A DNA stretch of 47,472 bases from assembly GCA_944325345.1 (NCBI GenBank), contig CALUZV010000027.1, positions 1 through 47,472 on the forward strand, in the 5' to 3' direction. Positions 23,158 to 30,932 of this stretch are shown one piece after another. Each line of letters starts with the position of its first letter. The stretch's first letter is position 1. Position numbers and translations under genes: made by a program. The stretch comes from an uncultured Parabacteroides sp. (GTDB lineage Bacteria; Bacteroidota; Bacteroidia; Bacteroidales; Tannerellaceae). The notes under the pieces were generated by a model that worked only from the letters and a program-made list of their open reading frames with translations, had not been told where the DNA came from and did no database searches.

Positions 23158-23307
23158 ATGAAACTCCTCCTCACTGGCTCCGTTGGTTGCATCGCCATGA
23201 TGCCTGCGGATTTGTTGTGTCAATTGATGGATAATGCGGCGGAAGAAGATGCCGAAGGTTTGTGTATTTCGGATGAGCAATTGGAAAAAGAAATGCAGAC
23301 ATGGTAA
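23158..23307 (+). pseudogene. Chimeric 49-codon remnant at the 3' end of the CPS locus
   Basis: A short frame starting MKLLLTGSVGCIAMM resembles the first strand and glycine motif of an SDR epimerase (MKxLLTGxxG), then switches to LLCQLMDNAAEEDAEG and DEQLEKEMQTW, which resembles the end of a small antitoxin. I read it as a deletion scar joining an epimerase start to an antitoxin tail. It could be expressed as a small protein, but nothing supports a function. Confidence 0.45.
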
Positions 23308-23317
23308 TTTAGTGGAC

Positions 23318-23338
23318 ACCCTAAGCAGTTATTAGGGT
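23318..23338. terminator. Hairpin after the CPS locus (ACCCTAA...TTAGGGT)
   Basis: A 7-bp perfect stem ACCCTAA/TTAGGGT with a 7-base loop follows the last CPS frame by 11 bases. There is no T-run after it, so it is a weak terminator candidate or another copy of the palindrome family. Confidence 0.4.
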
Positions 23339-23395
23339 AGTATCTGAATAGAATATAAGTCCTCCTATACCTTCATATAATATATCCCTCCGTGC

Positions 23396-23441
23396 CCCCT
23401 TGTCCTGTCTCCCCCAGCCAGCGCAAGGGGTTCTTTCGTTT
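23396..23441 (+). terminator. GC-rich hairpin followed by a T-rich tract
   Basis: CCCCTTG (23396) pairs with CAAGGGG (23424-23430), followed by TTCTTTCGTTT. It is a plausible end for the CPS transcript before the DUF4143 gene promoter. The rest of 23129-23518 holds only the remnant frame, the hairpin before it and the promoter after it. Confidence 0.45.
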
Positions 23442-23473
23442 CCCCCCCATATATTAAAATTGCAATCCATACA

Positions 23474-23502
23474 TTGCAATTCAGAAGAAGTTCGTATCTT
23501 TG
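23474..23502 (+). promoter_or_regulatory. Bacteroidota promoter for the DUF4143 ATPase gene
   Basis: TTG at 23474 and TATCTTTG at 23495-23502 are 18 bases apart, near the expected -33/-7 spacing. The start codon is 17 bases after the -7 element, giving a very short leader. Confidence 0.65.
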
Positions 23503-23518
23503 CGGCTGACAACTACTC

Positions 23519-24715
23519 ATGTTCGTTTGGATTGTGGAAGCATTTTATCGTACACATAAGTATCTGGTGGAGCATCTGCAGGCGCCTGTCCGCAGGGGGT
23601 TGATGGATGAAATCGACTGGAATGACCGCCTGATTGGTATCAAGGGGTCGCGGGGCGTGGGGAAGACGACGTTTCTTCTCGATTATGCTCGCGAGTTCTT
23701 TGGGGCGGATAATCGGGAATGCTTGTATGTCAATCTGAATCACTTTTATTTTACGGAATGCAGTCTTCTTGAGTTTGCTTCTAATTTTCGGAAGCAAGGG
23801 GGGAAAGTGTTGCTGATAGATCAGGTATTCAAATACTCCAACTGGTCGAAGGAACTGCGGTATTGTTACGACTCTTTCCCGGACCTAAAGATAGTCTTTT
23901 CGGGTTCTTCCGTTATGCGTTTGAAGGAGGAAAACCCAGATTTGGCGGGTAAGGTCGTATCTTATCATCTGCGAGGGTTTTCGTTCCGCGAATACCTGAA
24001 CTTGCTTTCCGGAAATCATTTTCAGCCTTATTCGTTGCAAGAGGTGATGGAACACCACGATGAGATAACGCGGGAGATATGCGCAAAGGTCGATCCCTCA
24101 GATTATTTTGCCGATTATCTCCACCACGGCTTCTATCCTTTCTTCCTGGAGAAGCGAAACTTCTCGGAGAATCTCTTGAAGACTATGAATATGATGCTGG
24201 AGGTGGATGTCTTATATATCAAACAAATCGAACAGAGTTATTTGCCGAAACTCCGCAAATTACTATATTTGTTGGCCGTAAACGCGCCGGGCACGCCCAA
24301 TGTCAGCCAGTTGAGCAAGGCGATAGAGACATCGCGGGCGACGGTGATGAATTACATCAAGTATCTGGCCGATGCGCGTTTAGTCAATATGCTTTATCCG
24401 GCGGGAGAGGCGTTTCCTAAGAAGCCGGCGAAGGTATATATGTACAATTCGAACTTGATGTACCCGATACGGCCCATGCAAGTGAACGAAGATACCGTGC
24501 GTGAGACGTTTTTCTACAACCAGTTGCAGAAAGATAGCTCCCTGAATCAGGGGCAAAAGAACGCACACTTCCTTGTAGATGGACGGTATGATTTCCGGGT
24601 GGAAGAGACGGTCCCCGCACGAGCCAATCCCGAACTTTATTATGCGGTAGAGAAAGCCTCGGCTGGTGAAGGACAGAACATCATTCCCTTGTGGCTATTC
24701 GGGTTTTTATATTGA
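23519..24715 (+). CDS. AAA-family ATPase with DUF4143-type C-terminal domain
   Basis: Protein of 398 aa. N-terminal ATPase: P-loop GSRGVGKTTF near residues 43-52 and LLIDQVFKYSNWSKEL as the Walker B region, then FSGSSVMRL (sensor). The Walker B reads Asp-Gln where the family normally has Asp-Glu (LIDEVHKY), so the catalytic base may be altered. The C-terminal part has a winged-helix-like segment NVSQLSKAIETSRATVMNYIKYL and a degenerate nuclease-like end, as in DUF4143 proteins. These are abundant in Bacteroidota and of unknown role. It is transcribed from its own promoter and ends 38 bases before nifJ. Confidence 0.85.
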   Translation: MFVWIVEAFYRTHKYLVEHLQAPVRRGLMDEIDWNDRLIGIKGSRGVGKTTFLLDYAREFFGADNRECLYVNLNHFYFTECSLLEFASNFRKQGGKVLLIDQVFKYSNWSKELRYCYDSFPDLKIVFSGSSVMRLKEENPDLAGKVVSYHLRGFSFREYLNLLSGNHFQPYSLQEVMEHHDEITREICAKVDPSDYFADYLHHGFYPFFLEKRNFSENLLKTMNMMLEVDVLYIKQIEQSYLPKLRKLLYLLAVNAPGTPNVSQLSKAIETSRATVMNYIKYLADARLVNMLYPAGEAFPKKPAKVYMYNSNLMYPIRPMQVNEDTVRETFFYNQLQKDSSLNQGQKNAHFLVDGRYDFRVEETVPARANPELYYAVEKASAGEGQNIIPLWLFGFLY

Positions 24716-24753
24716 GAAAGAACATTTTTAATACTAATAGTTTTATTAAGTCT

Positions 24754-27700
24754 ATGACAAAGCAAAAGAAATTTATCACTTGTGATGGTAACGAAGCTGC
24801 TGCGCATATCTCTTATATGTTTAGCGAAGTAGCTGCGATTTACCCTATCACTCCGTCGTCCACGATGGCAGAACACGTGGACGAATGGGCTGCCGCCGGA
24901 CGTAAGAACATCTTCGGCGAGACAGTTATGGTCCAGGAAATGCAATCCGAGGGTGGTGCTGCCGGTGCCGTTCACGGTTCATTGCAGGCTGGTGCGCTGA
25001 CAACTACTTATACGGCTTCTCAAGGTTTGCTCCTGATGATTCCGAACATGTATAAGATTGCCGGTGAATTATTACCTTGTGTATTCCATGTATCTGCTCG
25101 TACGCTGGCTTCTCACGCCTTGTGTATCTTCGGCGATCATCAGGATGTAATGTCTTGCCGCCAGACAGGTTTCGCGATGTTGTGCGAAGGTTCGGTACAG
25201 GAAGTTATGGATTTGGCTGGCGTAGCTCACTTGGCTACTATCAAGTCTCGCGTTCCGTTCATCAACTTCTTCGATGGTTTCCGTACATCTCATGAAATCC
25301 AGAAGATTGAAATGCTGGAGAACGATGATCTTGCTCCGCTTATCGACCAGCAGGCTTTGGCAGAGTTCCGTGCCCGTGCCCTCAACCCGATGACTCCGGT
25401 AGCTCGCGGTATGGCCGAGAATCCTGACCACTTCTTCCAGCACCGTGAATCTTCCAACTCATTCTACGAGAAGGTTCCGGCAATCGTGGAAGAATACATG
25501 AACGAAATCTCCAAGATTACAGGGCGCAAACACGGCTTGTTCGATTACTACGGTGCCGAAGACGCAGACCGCGTCATCATCGCCATGGGTTCTGTAACGG
25601 AGGCTATCCGCGAAACCATTGACTACTTGATGGCTAAGGGCGAAAAAGTCGGCTTGGTTTCTGTCCACCTGTATCGTCCGTTCTCTGCTAAGCACTTCCT
25701 GGCTGCTGTACCTAAGACTGCTAAGCGTATTGCTGTCCTCGACCGTACGAAAGAACCGGGTGCTAACGGCGAACCGTTGTATCTCGACGTGAAGGATTGC
25801 TTCTACGGCGTAGAAGATGCTCCGCTGGTAGTCGGTGGCCGCTACGGTTTGGGTTCCAAGGATACAACTCCGGCTCAGATCTTGGCTGTTTACGAAAACT
25901 TGGCGATGGCTATGCCGAAGAACCAGTTCACTATCGGTATCGAAGACGATGTTACCTTCACTTCTCTCCCGAAGAAAGAAGAAATCGCCCTGGATGCCGA
26001 CGGTATGTTCGAAGCGAAGTTCTACGGCCTCGGTGCCGACGGTACAGTAGGTGCCAACAAGAACTCTGTGAAGATTATCGGTGATAATACCAACAAATAT
26101 TGCCAGGCTTACTTCGCATACGACTCGAAGAAGTCCGGTGGCTTCACTTGCTCTCACCTCCGCTTCGGCGATCATCCTATCCGCTCTACTTATCTGGTAA
26201 ATACGCCGAATTTCGTGGCTTGCCACGTTCAGGCTTATCTCCACATGTACGATGTTACTCGTGGTCTCCGCCAGAATGGTACATTCCTCTTGAACACAAT
26301 CTGGGAAGGCGAAGAATTGGCTAAGAACCTGCCGAACAACGTTAAGCGTTATTTCGCCCAGAAGAATATCACGGTTTACTATATCAACGCTACGAAGATT
26401 GCACAGGAAATCGGTTTGGGCAACCGCACGAACACGATTCTCCAGTCTGCCTTCTTCCGCATCACCGGCGTTATCCCTGTCGATTTGGCTATCGAACAGA
26501 TGAAGAAATTCATCGTGAAGTCTTACGGCAAGAAGGGCGAAGATGTGGTGAACAAGAACTACGCAGCCGTTGACCGTGGTGGCGAATACCATCAATTGAT
26601 AGTCGATCCGGCTTGGGCTAACCTGCCTGAGGACGAGAAGGCTGCCAACAACGACCCGGCCTTCATCAACGAGGTTGTCCGTCCGATCAACGCACAGGAT
26701 GGCGACTTGCTGAAGGTTTCTGCTTTCAAGGGCATCGAAGACGGTACGTGGTATCAGGGCACAGCTAAATATGAAAAGCGTGGTGTCGCTGCCTTCGTCC
26801 CGGTTTGGAATGCTGAAAACTGTATCCAGTGTAACCAGTGTGCTTACGTTTGTCCTCACGCTTCTATCCGTCCGTTCGTCCTCGACGACGAAGAAAAGAA
26901 GAACGCTCCGGAATTCGCTACGATTGCCGTGAAGGCTCCGGCCGCTATGAAGGGCATGGCCTTCCGTATGCAGGTGGACGTTATGGACTGCTTGGGCTGC
27001 GGCAACTGCGCCGACGTTTGTCCGGGCTTCAAGGGCAACAAGGCGTTGTCTATGGTTCCGCTCGAAGGTCAGCTGGCTGAAGCTGCTAACTGGGATTACT
27101 GCGTGAACAACGTGAAGAGCAAACAGAGCTTGGTAGATGTGAAGTCGAACGTGAAGAACTCTCAGTTCGCCACTCCGCTCTTCGAGTTCTCCGGCGCTTG
27201 CTCCGGCTGCGGCGAGACTCCGTATGTGAAGTTGATTTCTCAGCTCTTCGGCGACCGTCAGATGGTTTCCAACGCTACGGGTTGCTCTTCTATCTACTCG
27301 GGTTCAGTGCCTTCTACTCCTTATACGACGAACGAAAAGGGTCATGGTCCGGCTTGGGCTAACTCTCTGTTCGAGGACTTCTGCGAGTTCGGTCTCGGTA
27401 TGGAATTGGCCAACGAAAAGATGCGTGCCCGCATCCAGAAGGCTATGGAAGACGCTATCGCCAACGACGCTACTCCGGCCGACTACAAGGAAGCATTCCA
27501 GGCTTGGATCGACAACCAGAACGACGCCGAGAAGACGAAAGAACTGGCCGACAAGATCATCCCGATGGTTGAAGCTGCCAAGGACAAATGCCCGGCTTGC
27601 GCTACCATCGACAGTCTGAAGTCCTTCCTCGTTAAACGTTCGCAGTGGATTATCGGCGGCGACGGTGCTTCTTACGACATCGGTTACGGCGGTCTCGACC

Positions 27701-28305
27701 ACGTTATCGCTTCCGGCAAGAACGTCAATATCCTCGTCCTCGATACCGAAGTTTACTCCAACACGGGTGGCCAGTCTTCCAAGGCTACGCCGCTCGGCGC
27801 CATCGCCAAGTTTGCCGCTTCCGGCAAGCGTGTCCGCAAGAAGGACCTCGGTCTGATGGCTACGACTTACGGTTATGTTTATGTAGCCCAGATTGCTATG
27901 GGTGCTGACCAGGCTCAGACGCTGAAGGCTTTGCGCGAAGCCGAGGCTTACGACGGTCCGTCTCTGATCATCGCCTACGCTCCGTGTATCAACCACGGTC
28001 TGAAGAAAGGCATGGGCAAGTCTCAGGCTGAAGAAAAGGCTGCCGTTGAATGCGGTTACTGGCATCTGTGGCGCTACAACCCGGCTCTGGAGGCTGAAGG
28101 CAAGAATCCGTTCACGCTGGATAGCAAGGAACCGGATTGGTCGAAATTCCAAGACTACCTGAAGGGTGAAGTCCGCTTCGCTTCCGTGATGAAGCAGTAT
28201 CCGGGCGAGGCTGCCGAGCTCTTCAAGGCTGCCGAGGACAACGCGAAGTGGCGTCTCAAGAGCTACAAGCGTTTGGCTGCAGAAAACTGGAGCATAGAAG
28301 AATAA
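24754..28305 (+). CDS. nifJ: Pyruvate:ferredoxin (flavodoxin) oxidoreductase
   Basis: Single-chain PFOR of 1183 aa from ATG 24754 (MTKQKKFITCDGNEAAAHIS); an upstream in-frame ATG adds 21 unlike residues and is rejected. It oxidatively decarboxylates pyruvate to acetyl-CoA and reduces ferredoxin, a central step in anaerobic metabolism. Seen in order: YPITPSSTMAEHVDEWA, the two ferredoxin clusters CIQCNQCAYVCP (about residue 690) and CLGCGNCADVCPG (about 746), the third-cluster region ACSGCGETPYV (about 814), and the ThDP motif GGDGASYDIGYGG (from about 967) with NTGGQSSKATPLGA. Highly biased, GC-rich codons suggest strong expression. A terminator follows. Confidence 0.98.
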   Translation: MTKQKKFITCDGNEAAAHISYMFSEVAAIYPITPSSTMAEHVDEWAAAGRKNIFGETVMVQEMQSEGGAAGAVHGSLQAGALTTTYTASQGLLLMIPNMYKIAGELLPCVFHVSARTLASHALCIFGDHQDVMSCRQTGFAMLCEGSVQEVMDLAGVAHLATIKSRVPFINFFDGFRTSHEIQKIEMLENDDLAPLIDQQALAEFRARALNPMTPVARGMAENPDHFFQHRESSNSFYEKVPAIVEEYMNEISKITGRKHGLFDYYGAEDADRVIIAMGSVTEAIRETIDYLMAKGEKVGLVSVHLYRPFSAKHFLAAVPKTAKRIAVLDRTKEPGANGEPLYLDVKDCFYGVEDAPLVVGGRYGLGSKDTTPAQILAVYENLAMAMPKNQFTIGIEDDVTFTSLPKKEEIALDADGMFEAKFYGLGADGTVGANKNSVKIIGDNTNKYCQAYFAYDSKKSGGFTCSHLRFGDHPIRSTYLVNTPNFVACHVQAYLHMYDVTRGLRQNGTFLLNTIWEGEELAKNLPNNVKRYFAQKNITVYYINATKIAQEIGLGNRTNTILQSAFFRITGVIPVDLAIEQMKKFIVKSYGKKGEDVVNKNYAAVDRGGEYHQLIVDPAWANLPEDEKAANNDPAFINEVVRPINAQDGDLLKVSAFKGIEDGTWYQGTAKYEKRGVAAFVPVWNAENCIQCNQCAYVCPHASIRPFVLDDEEKKNAPEFATIAVKAPAAMKGMAFRMQVDVMDCLGCGNCADVCPGFKGNKALSMVPLEGQLAEAANWDYCVNNVKSKQSLVDVKSNVKNSQFATPLFEFSGACSGCGETPYVKLISQLFGDRQMVSNATGCSSIYSGSVPSTPYTTNEKGHGPAWANSLFEDFCEFGLGMELANEKMRARIQKAMEDAIANDATPADYKEAFQAWIDNQNDAEKTKELADKIIPMVEAAKDKCPACATIDSLKSFLVKRSQWIIGGDGASYDIGYGGLDHVIASGKNVNILVLDTEVYSNTGGQSSKATPLGAIAKFAASGKRVRKKDLGLMATTYGYVYVAQIAMGADQAQTLKALREAEAYDGPSLIIAYAPCINHGLKKGMGKSQAEEKAAVECGYWHLWRYNPALEAEGKNPFTLDSKEPDWSKFQDYLKGEVRFASVMKQYPGEAAELFKAAEDNAKWRLKSYKRLAAENWSIEE

Positions 28306-28333
28306 GAATACTTGTAAATTTTTCCATACATGG

Positions 28334-28370
28334 GCGGGGCAAAGCAGGGATGCTGAGTCCCGCTTTTTTT
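28334..28370 (+). terminator. Rho-independent terminator of nifJ
   Basis: GCGGGG and TCCCGC pair around an 18-base loop and are followed by seven T residues, 28 bases after the nifJ stop codon. Confidence 0.7.
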
Positions 28371-28390
28371 ATGCGAAGACATCCCGACTC

Positions 28391-28577
28391 CCCACCCCGG
28401 CGTTTCAACGCTGGGTTATGTTTAGCCCGGCAATTCATTGCCGGGTTTCGGGATTTTCCCCCCCTCTCCGGGGTTTTAACCCCAGACACCGACAGCAAAG
28501 TGGCGCGAAATATGTTAAATCCGAAAAAAATTCCCCCGCAAGGCTTGTTTTTGATGGAAAATGGGTAACTTGCCGTC
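28391..28577. repeat. Dispersed palindrome block, copy 1
   Basis: A series of palindromes (CCCGGCGTTTCAACGCTGGG, CCCGGCAATTCATTGCCGGG, GGGGTTTTAACCCC) is followed by a conserved tail with TGTTAAATCCGAAAAAA, CCCCCGCAAGGCTTGTTTTT and GAAAATGGGTAACTTGC. The same order recurs at 29207-29392. The tail ends 36 bases before a start codon and contains TAACTTGC, close to a -7 element, so it may carry a promoter. No gene lies in 28306-28609. Confidence 0.85.
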
Positions 28578-28609
28578 GTTTTGTTCAACCTCTTAATTTT
28601 TTTAGTGAT

Positions 28610-29050
28610 ATGAAACATATAGCCTTTATCCTCTGCGCCCTCCTCCTCTCCCTCGAGACACACGGCATTACCCCCGAACCGGTGAAAAATCTGCAAGTAA
28701 ACGAAACGGCATTTGCCTACAAACAATCTCCCGAATGGCAGCAATACAAACGATTGCGTGCCTGGGGCTGGACAGCCTTCGGCGTGGGCAGCGCGATGAC
28801 CATCGTAGGCTCCCTCGGTTGCGCATACGTCATCCAAATGGGTGATTCAGACGGCAGTCCGGGTCTTCTCTTGGCCATGCCCATCATCGGCGGCGCTCTC
28901 ACGGTCTCCAGCGTCCCGCTCCTTGTCCGCGCCTACAAAAACCGGCGGAAGGCACTCGCGATAGGGGCGACGAGACAGACGACCAGCCTGTTGCCCTCGG
29001 TGGGGAAGGGCGAACGGCAGCCGGCAGTGGCCCTCAGCCTCTATTTTTGA
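28610..29050 (+). CDS. Small exported or membrane protein of unknown function
   Basis: Protein of 146 aa from ATG 28610. Residues 1-19 (KHIAFILCALLLSLETHG) look like a signal peptide. Two hydrophobic segments follow, near 56-78 (GWTAFGVGSAMTIVGSLG) and 88-107 (LLLAMPIIGGALTVSSVPLL), then a basic cytoplasmic-like RAYKNRRK. The layout recalls small Bacteroidota membrane proteins predicted next to surface genes, but I do not recognise a named family. It is enclosed by two copies of the dispersed palindrome block, the first immediately upstream. Confidence 0.7.
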   Translation: MKHIAFILCALLLSLETHGITPEPVKNLQVNETAFAYKQSPEWQQYKRLRAWGWTAFGVGSAMTIVGSLGCAYVIQMGDSDGSPGLLLAMPIIGGALTVSSVPLLVRAYKNRRKALAIGATRQTTSLLPSVGKGERQPAVALSLYF

Positions 29051-29058
29051 TTCGCATC

Positions 29059-29160
29059 CGACCCGGCGTTGAAACGACCGGGCTATGCATGGGGTTAAAA
29101 CCCCTCGCCGACGGTAGCCTCACAGACCCGGCACTGAAGTGCCGGGCTAAACATAAACGG
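29059..29160. repeat. REP-like palindromes after the exported protein gene
   Basis: CCCGGCGTTGAAACGACCGGG, GGGGTTAAAACCCC and the perfect CCCGGCACTGAAGTGCCGGG, each followed by GCTATGCAT or GCTAAACAT, occur in tandem. No gene is seen in 29051-29728; the whole interval is repeats. Confidence 0.8.
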
Positions 29161-29206
29161 CGATAAATCACCGTTCTGGGATGGAGATTCCAGGGATGGA
29201 GATTTC

Positions 29207-29392
29207 CACCCCGACGTTTCAACGCCGTGTTATGCATAGCCCGGCAATTCATTGCCGGGATTACGGGATTCCACCCCCTCTCTGGGGTTTTAACCCCAGA
29301 CATCGGCACCGAAACGGCAGCGAACAATGTTAAATCCGAAAAAATTTCCCCCGCAAGGCTTGTTTTTGACGGAAAATGGGTAACTTGCGGGT
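29207..29392. repeat. Dispersed palindrome block, copy 2
   Basis: Same element order as at 28391-28577: CCCCGACGTTTCAACGCCG, the perfect CCCGGCAATTCATTGCCGGG, GGGGTTTTAACCCCAGACA, then the TGTTAAATCCGAAAAAA and CCCCCGCAAGGCTTGTTTTT tail and GGGTAACTTGC. By eye the two copies agree at most positions. Here it leads into a 41-bp tandem array and then the 29729 gene. Confidence 0.85.
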
Positions 29393-29417
29393 CGAAAAGG
29401 GTGAAGAAGGTTTCACG

Positions 29418-29675
29418 CCGCGTGGCAGAATGCTTGCGATGCCGTCGCAAAGAACTTTCCGCGTGGCAGAATGCCTGCGATGCCGTCGCAAAGAACTTTC
29501 CGCGTGGCAGAATGCCTGCGATGCCGTCGCAAAGAACTTTCCGCGTGGCAGAATGCCTGCGACGCCGTCGCAAAGAACTTTCCGCGTGGCAGAACGCTTG
29601 CGACGCCGTCGCAAAGAACTTTCCGGGCGGAATGGAGCTTGCGACGCCGTCGCAAGGGACTTTCCCGGCGGAATG
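29418..29675. repeat. 41-bp tandem array (TTGCGA-NGCCG-TCGCAA hairpins)
   Basis: Six units: GCGTGGCAG begins at 29420, 29461, 29502, 29543 and 29584 and a variant GGGCGG at 29625, all 41 bp apart. Each unit contains a 6-bp perfect hairpin stem GCGA-x-TCGC around GCCG plus AAGAACTTTCC. The last unit diverges (AATGGAGCTT, then AAGGGACTTTCC). Overlapping open frames on both strands are products of the repeats. It ends about 55 bases before the next start codon. Confidence 0.93.
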
Positions 29676-29728
29676 AAAATTTTTTAATCTAAAAATCATT
29701 GTAAAACACATATAAAAAAGTATTAGAT

Positions 29729-30679
29729 ATGGAACTCATCGAAGAATTCAGAGTAGCTGGTTTACCCAACTCTCTTTACGTGCAGTACATGACAGAAGTG
29801 GATGTCCGCATCACGAATGCAACGCCCGAAGCATTGCGAATCCCAACCCGTTACGAACTGTACAAGGCTGCGCTCAATGCGCTGAATGCGGCATACAAGC
29901 GGCAAGTCAAGAATAATCTGACGGAATCGCTTGAAGAGAAAGATAAGGAACGAGATGATGATTATCGTTGTTTTTACGCTCATGCCAAGGCTGACTTATA
30001 TAATCACGACCCGGAGATACGCGAAAGTGCTAAACGAATCGTCAATAAAATTGAAACTTATGGCAATCTGGCCAAGTCAAGCCGCCGTGCACAATCTGGT
30101 GATATGACAAACTTAGGCAAGGCGCTCAGCACAGAACCCTTATCGGCCGATGTGGAAAAGATTGGGCAGACGACGAATCTGAACAACATGATTGCTGCCA
30201 ACAATGCGTATATCGAATTGGATCGCGAACGCTCGGCGAGCAAAAAATCCATCGTGCTGAATGCCACAAGAGAGGCCCGCGAAGCCCTCGACGAGCAGTA
30301 TCGCATTGTGGTCTCAGCAATTAACGCCCAAGTGATGATGAATGCTTATGTGGATGAGAAAACACAGGAAGACGAGCCCAGTCTGCCGGAAGTCCAGGCC
30401 GCACAGACGACGGCGGAAGTCCTCGCCGATTTCGTCCGCAGTATGAATGTTTTAATCAAGGAATTCAAGACCGAGGCCGAACAATTAGGCTCGGACAAGA
30501 ATCCGGATGATTCCACCCCGACCCCGGAAACCCCGGACAAGGAGGAAGAAGACGATACGACGACTGAGACGCCCGAAAATCCGGATGAGGGCGAGGGCGA
30601 AACGCCGGAGACACCATCGGAAGGCGAAGGCGAAACGGAGACGCCGGAGGAGCCGGATGACCGGCCGGTTGTCCAATGA
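29729..30679 (+). CDS. DUF6261-like protein with acidic Pro/Glu/Thr-rich tail
   Basis: Protein of 316 aa without signal peptide or membrane helix. Residues 1 to about 255 are helical and polar (RIPTRYELYKAALNAL, MIAANNAYIELDRERSA, NAQVMMNAYVDEK) and resemble, from memory, the Bacteroidota DUF6261 family, whose role is unknown. Residues about 257-316 are a low-complexity acidic tail built from Pro, Glu, Thr, Asp and Gly (for example PDEGEGETPETPSEGEGE), probably disordered. Members often occur near repeat-rich DNA as here. The stop codon lies beside a CCCGGC palindrome and a strong terminator follows. Confidence 0.7.
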   Translation: MELIEEFRVAGLPNSLYVQYMTEVDVRITNATPEALRIPTRYELYKAALNALNAAYKRQVKNNLTESLEEKDKERDDDYRCFYAHAKADLYNHDPEIRESAKRIVNKIETYGNLAKSSRRAQSGDMTNLGKALSTEPLSADVEKIGQTTNLNNMIAANNAYIELDRERSASKKSIVLNATREAREALDEQYRIVVSAINAQVMMNAYVDEKTQEDEPSLPEVQAAQTTAEVLADFVRSMNVLIKEFKTEAEQLGSDKNPDDSTPTPETPDKEEEDDTTTETPENPDEGEGETPETPSEGEGETETPEEPDDRPVVQ

Positions 30680-30682
30680 TAT

Positions 30683-30711
30683 GTTTAGCCCGGCATTTTA
30701 ATGCCGGGGAT
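30683..30711. repeat. REP-like palindrome (CCCGGCATTTTAATGCCGGG)
   Basis: TTTAG followed by CCCGGCATTTTAATGCCGGG sits directly after the 29729 gene's stop. It is the same family as at 28.4 and 29.1 kb, with different inner arm bases that remain complementary. Confidence 0.8.
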
Positions 30712-30731
30712 ATGGTAAATCCCTATAAAAG

Positions 30732-30772
30732 AGGCTCGACGGGTTTAAACCCGTCGAGCCTTTATTTTGTTT
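30732..30772. terminator. Strong terminator with a 15-bp perfect stem
   Basis: AGGCTCGACGGGTTT (30732-30746) and AAACCCGTCGAGCCT (30747-30761) are perfectly complementary and are followed by TTATTTTGTTT. It ends the 29729 transcript and, read from the other strand, could also stop transcription past nadD. Confidence 0.85.
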
Positions 30773-30782
30773 GGGCGCCGTG

Positions 30783-30932
30783 TCCCGGCAATGAATTGCC
30801 GGGTTAAACATGATGACGCGCGATCCCGGCAATGAATTGCCGAGTTAAACATGGGATGCGCAATAATTCCGGCAATGAATTGGGGCTAAACATGGGATGC
30901 GCAACAATCCCGGTGTTAAAACGCCGGGCTAA
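30783..30932. repeat. REP-like palindromes in imperfect tandem
   Basis: Four units: CCCGGCAATGAATTGCCGGG, CCCGGCAATGAATTGCCGAG, a truncated CCGGCAATGAATTG and CCCGGTGTTAAAACGCCGGG. Each is followed by (G)TTAAACATG or GCTAAACATG, and some by GGGATGCGCAA. The last copy reaches into nadD and supplies its final codons and stop. Confidence 0.85.

Noticed and set aside
25459..26859. Large antisense frame within nifJ
   Set aside because: It is opposite a strongly conserved, codon-biased gene; the open antisense frame follows from that bias and shows no recognisable protein features.
29034..29711. Long open frames on both strands through the 29.4-kb repeats as real genes
   Set aside because: Their translations only repeat the 41-bp unit in different frames (SQRTFR/KNFPRG type) and they conflict with one another; open frames here follow from GC-rich repeats without stops.
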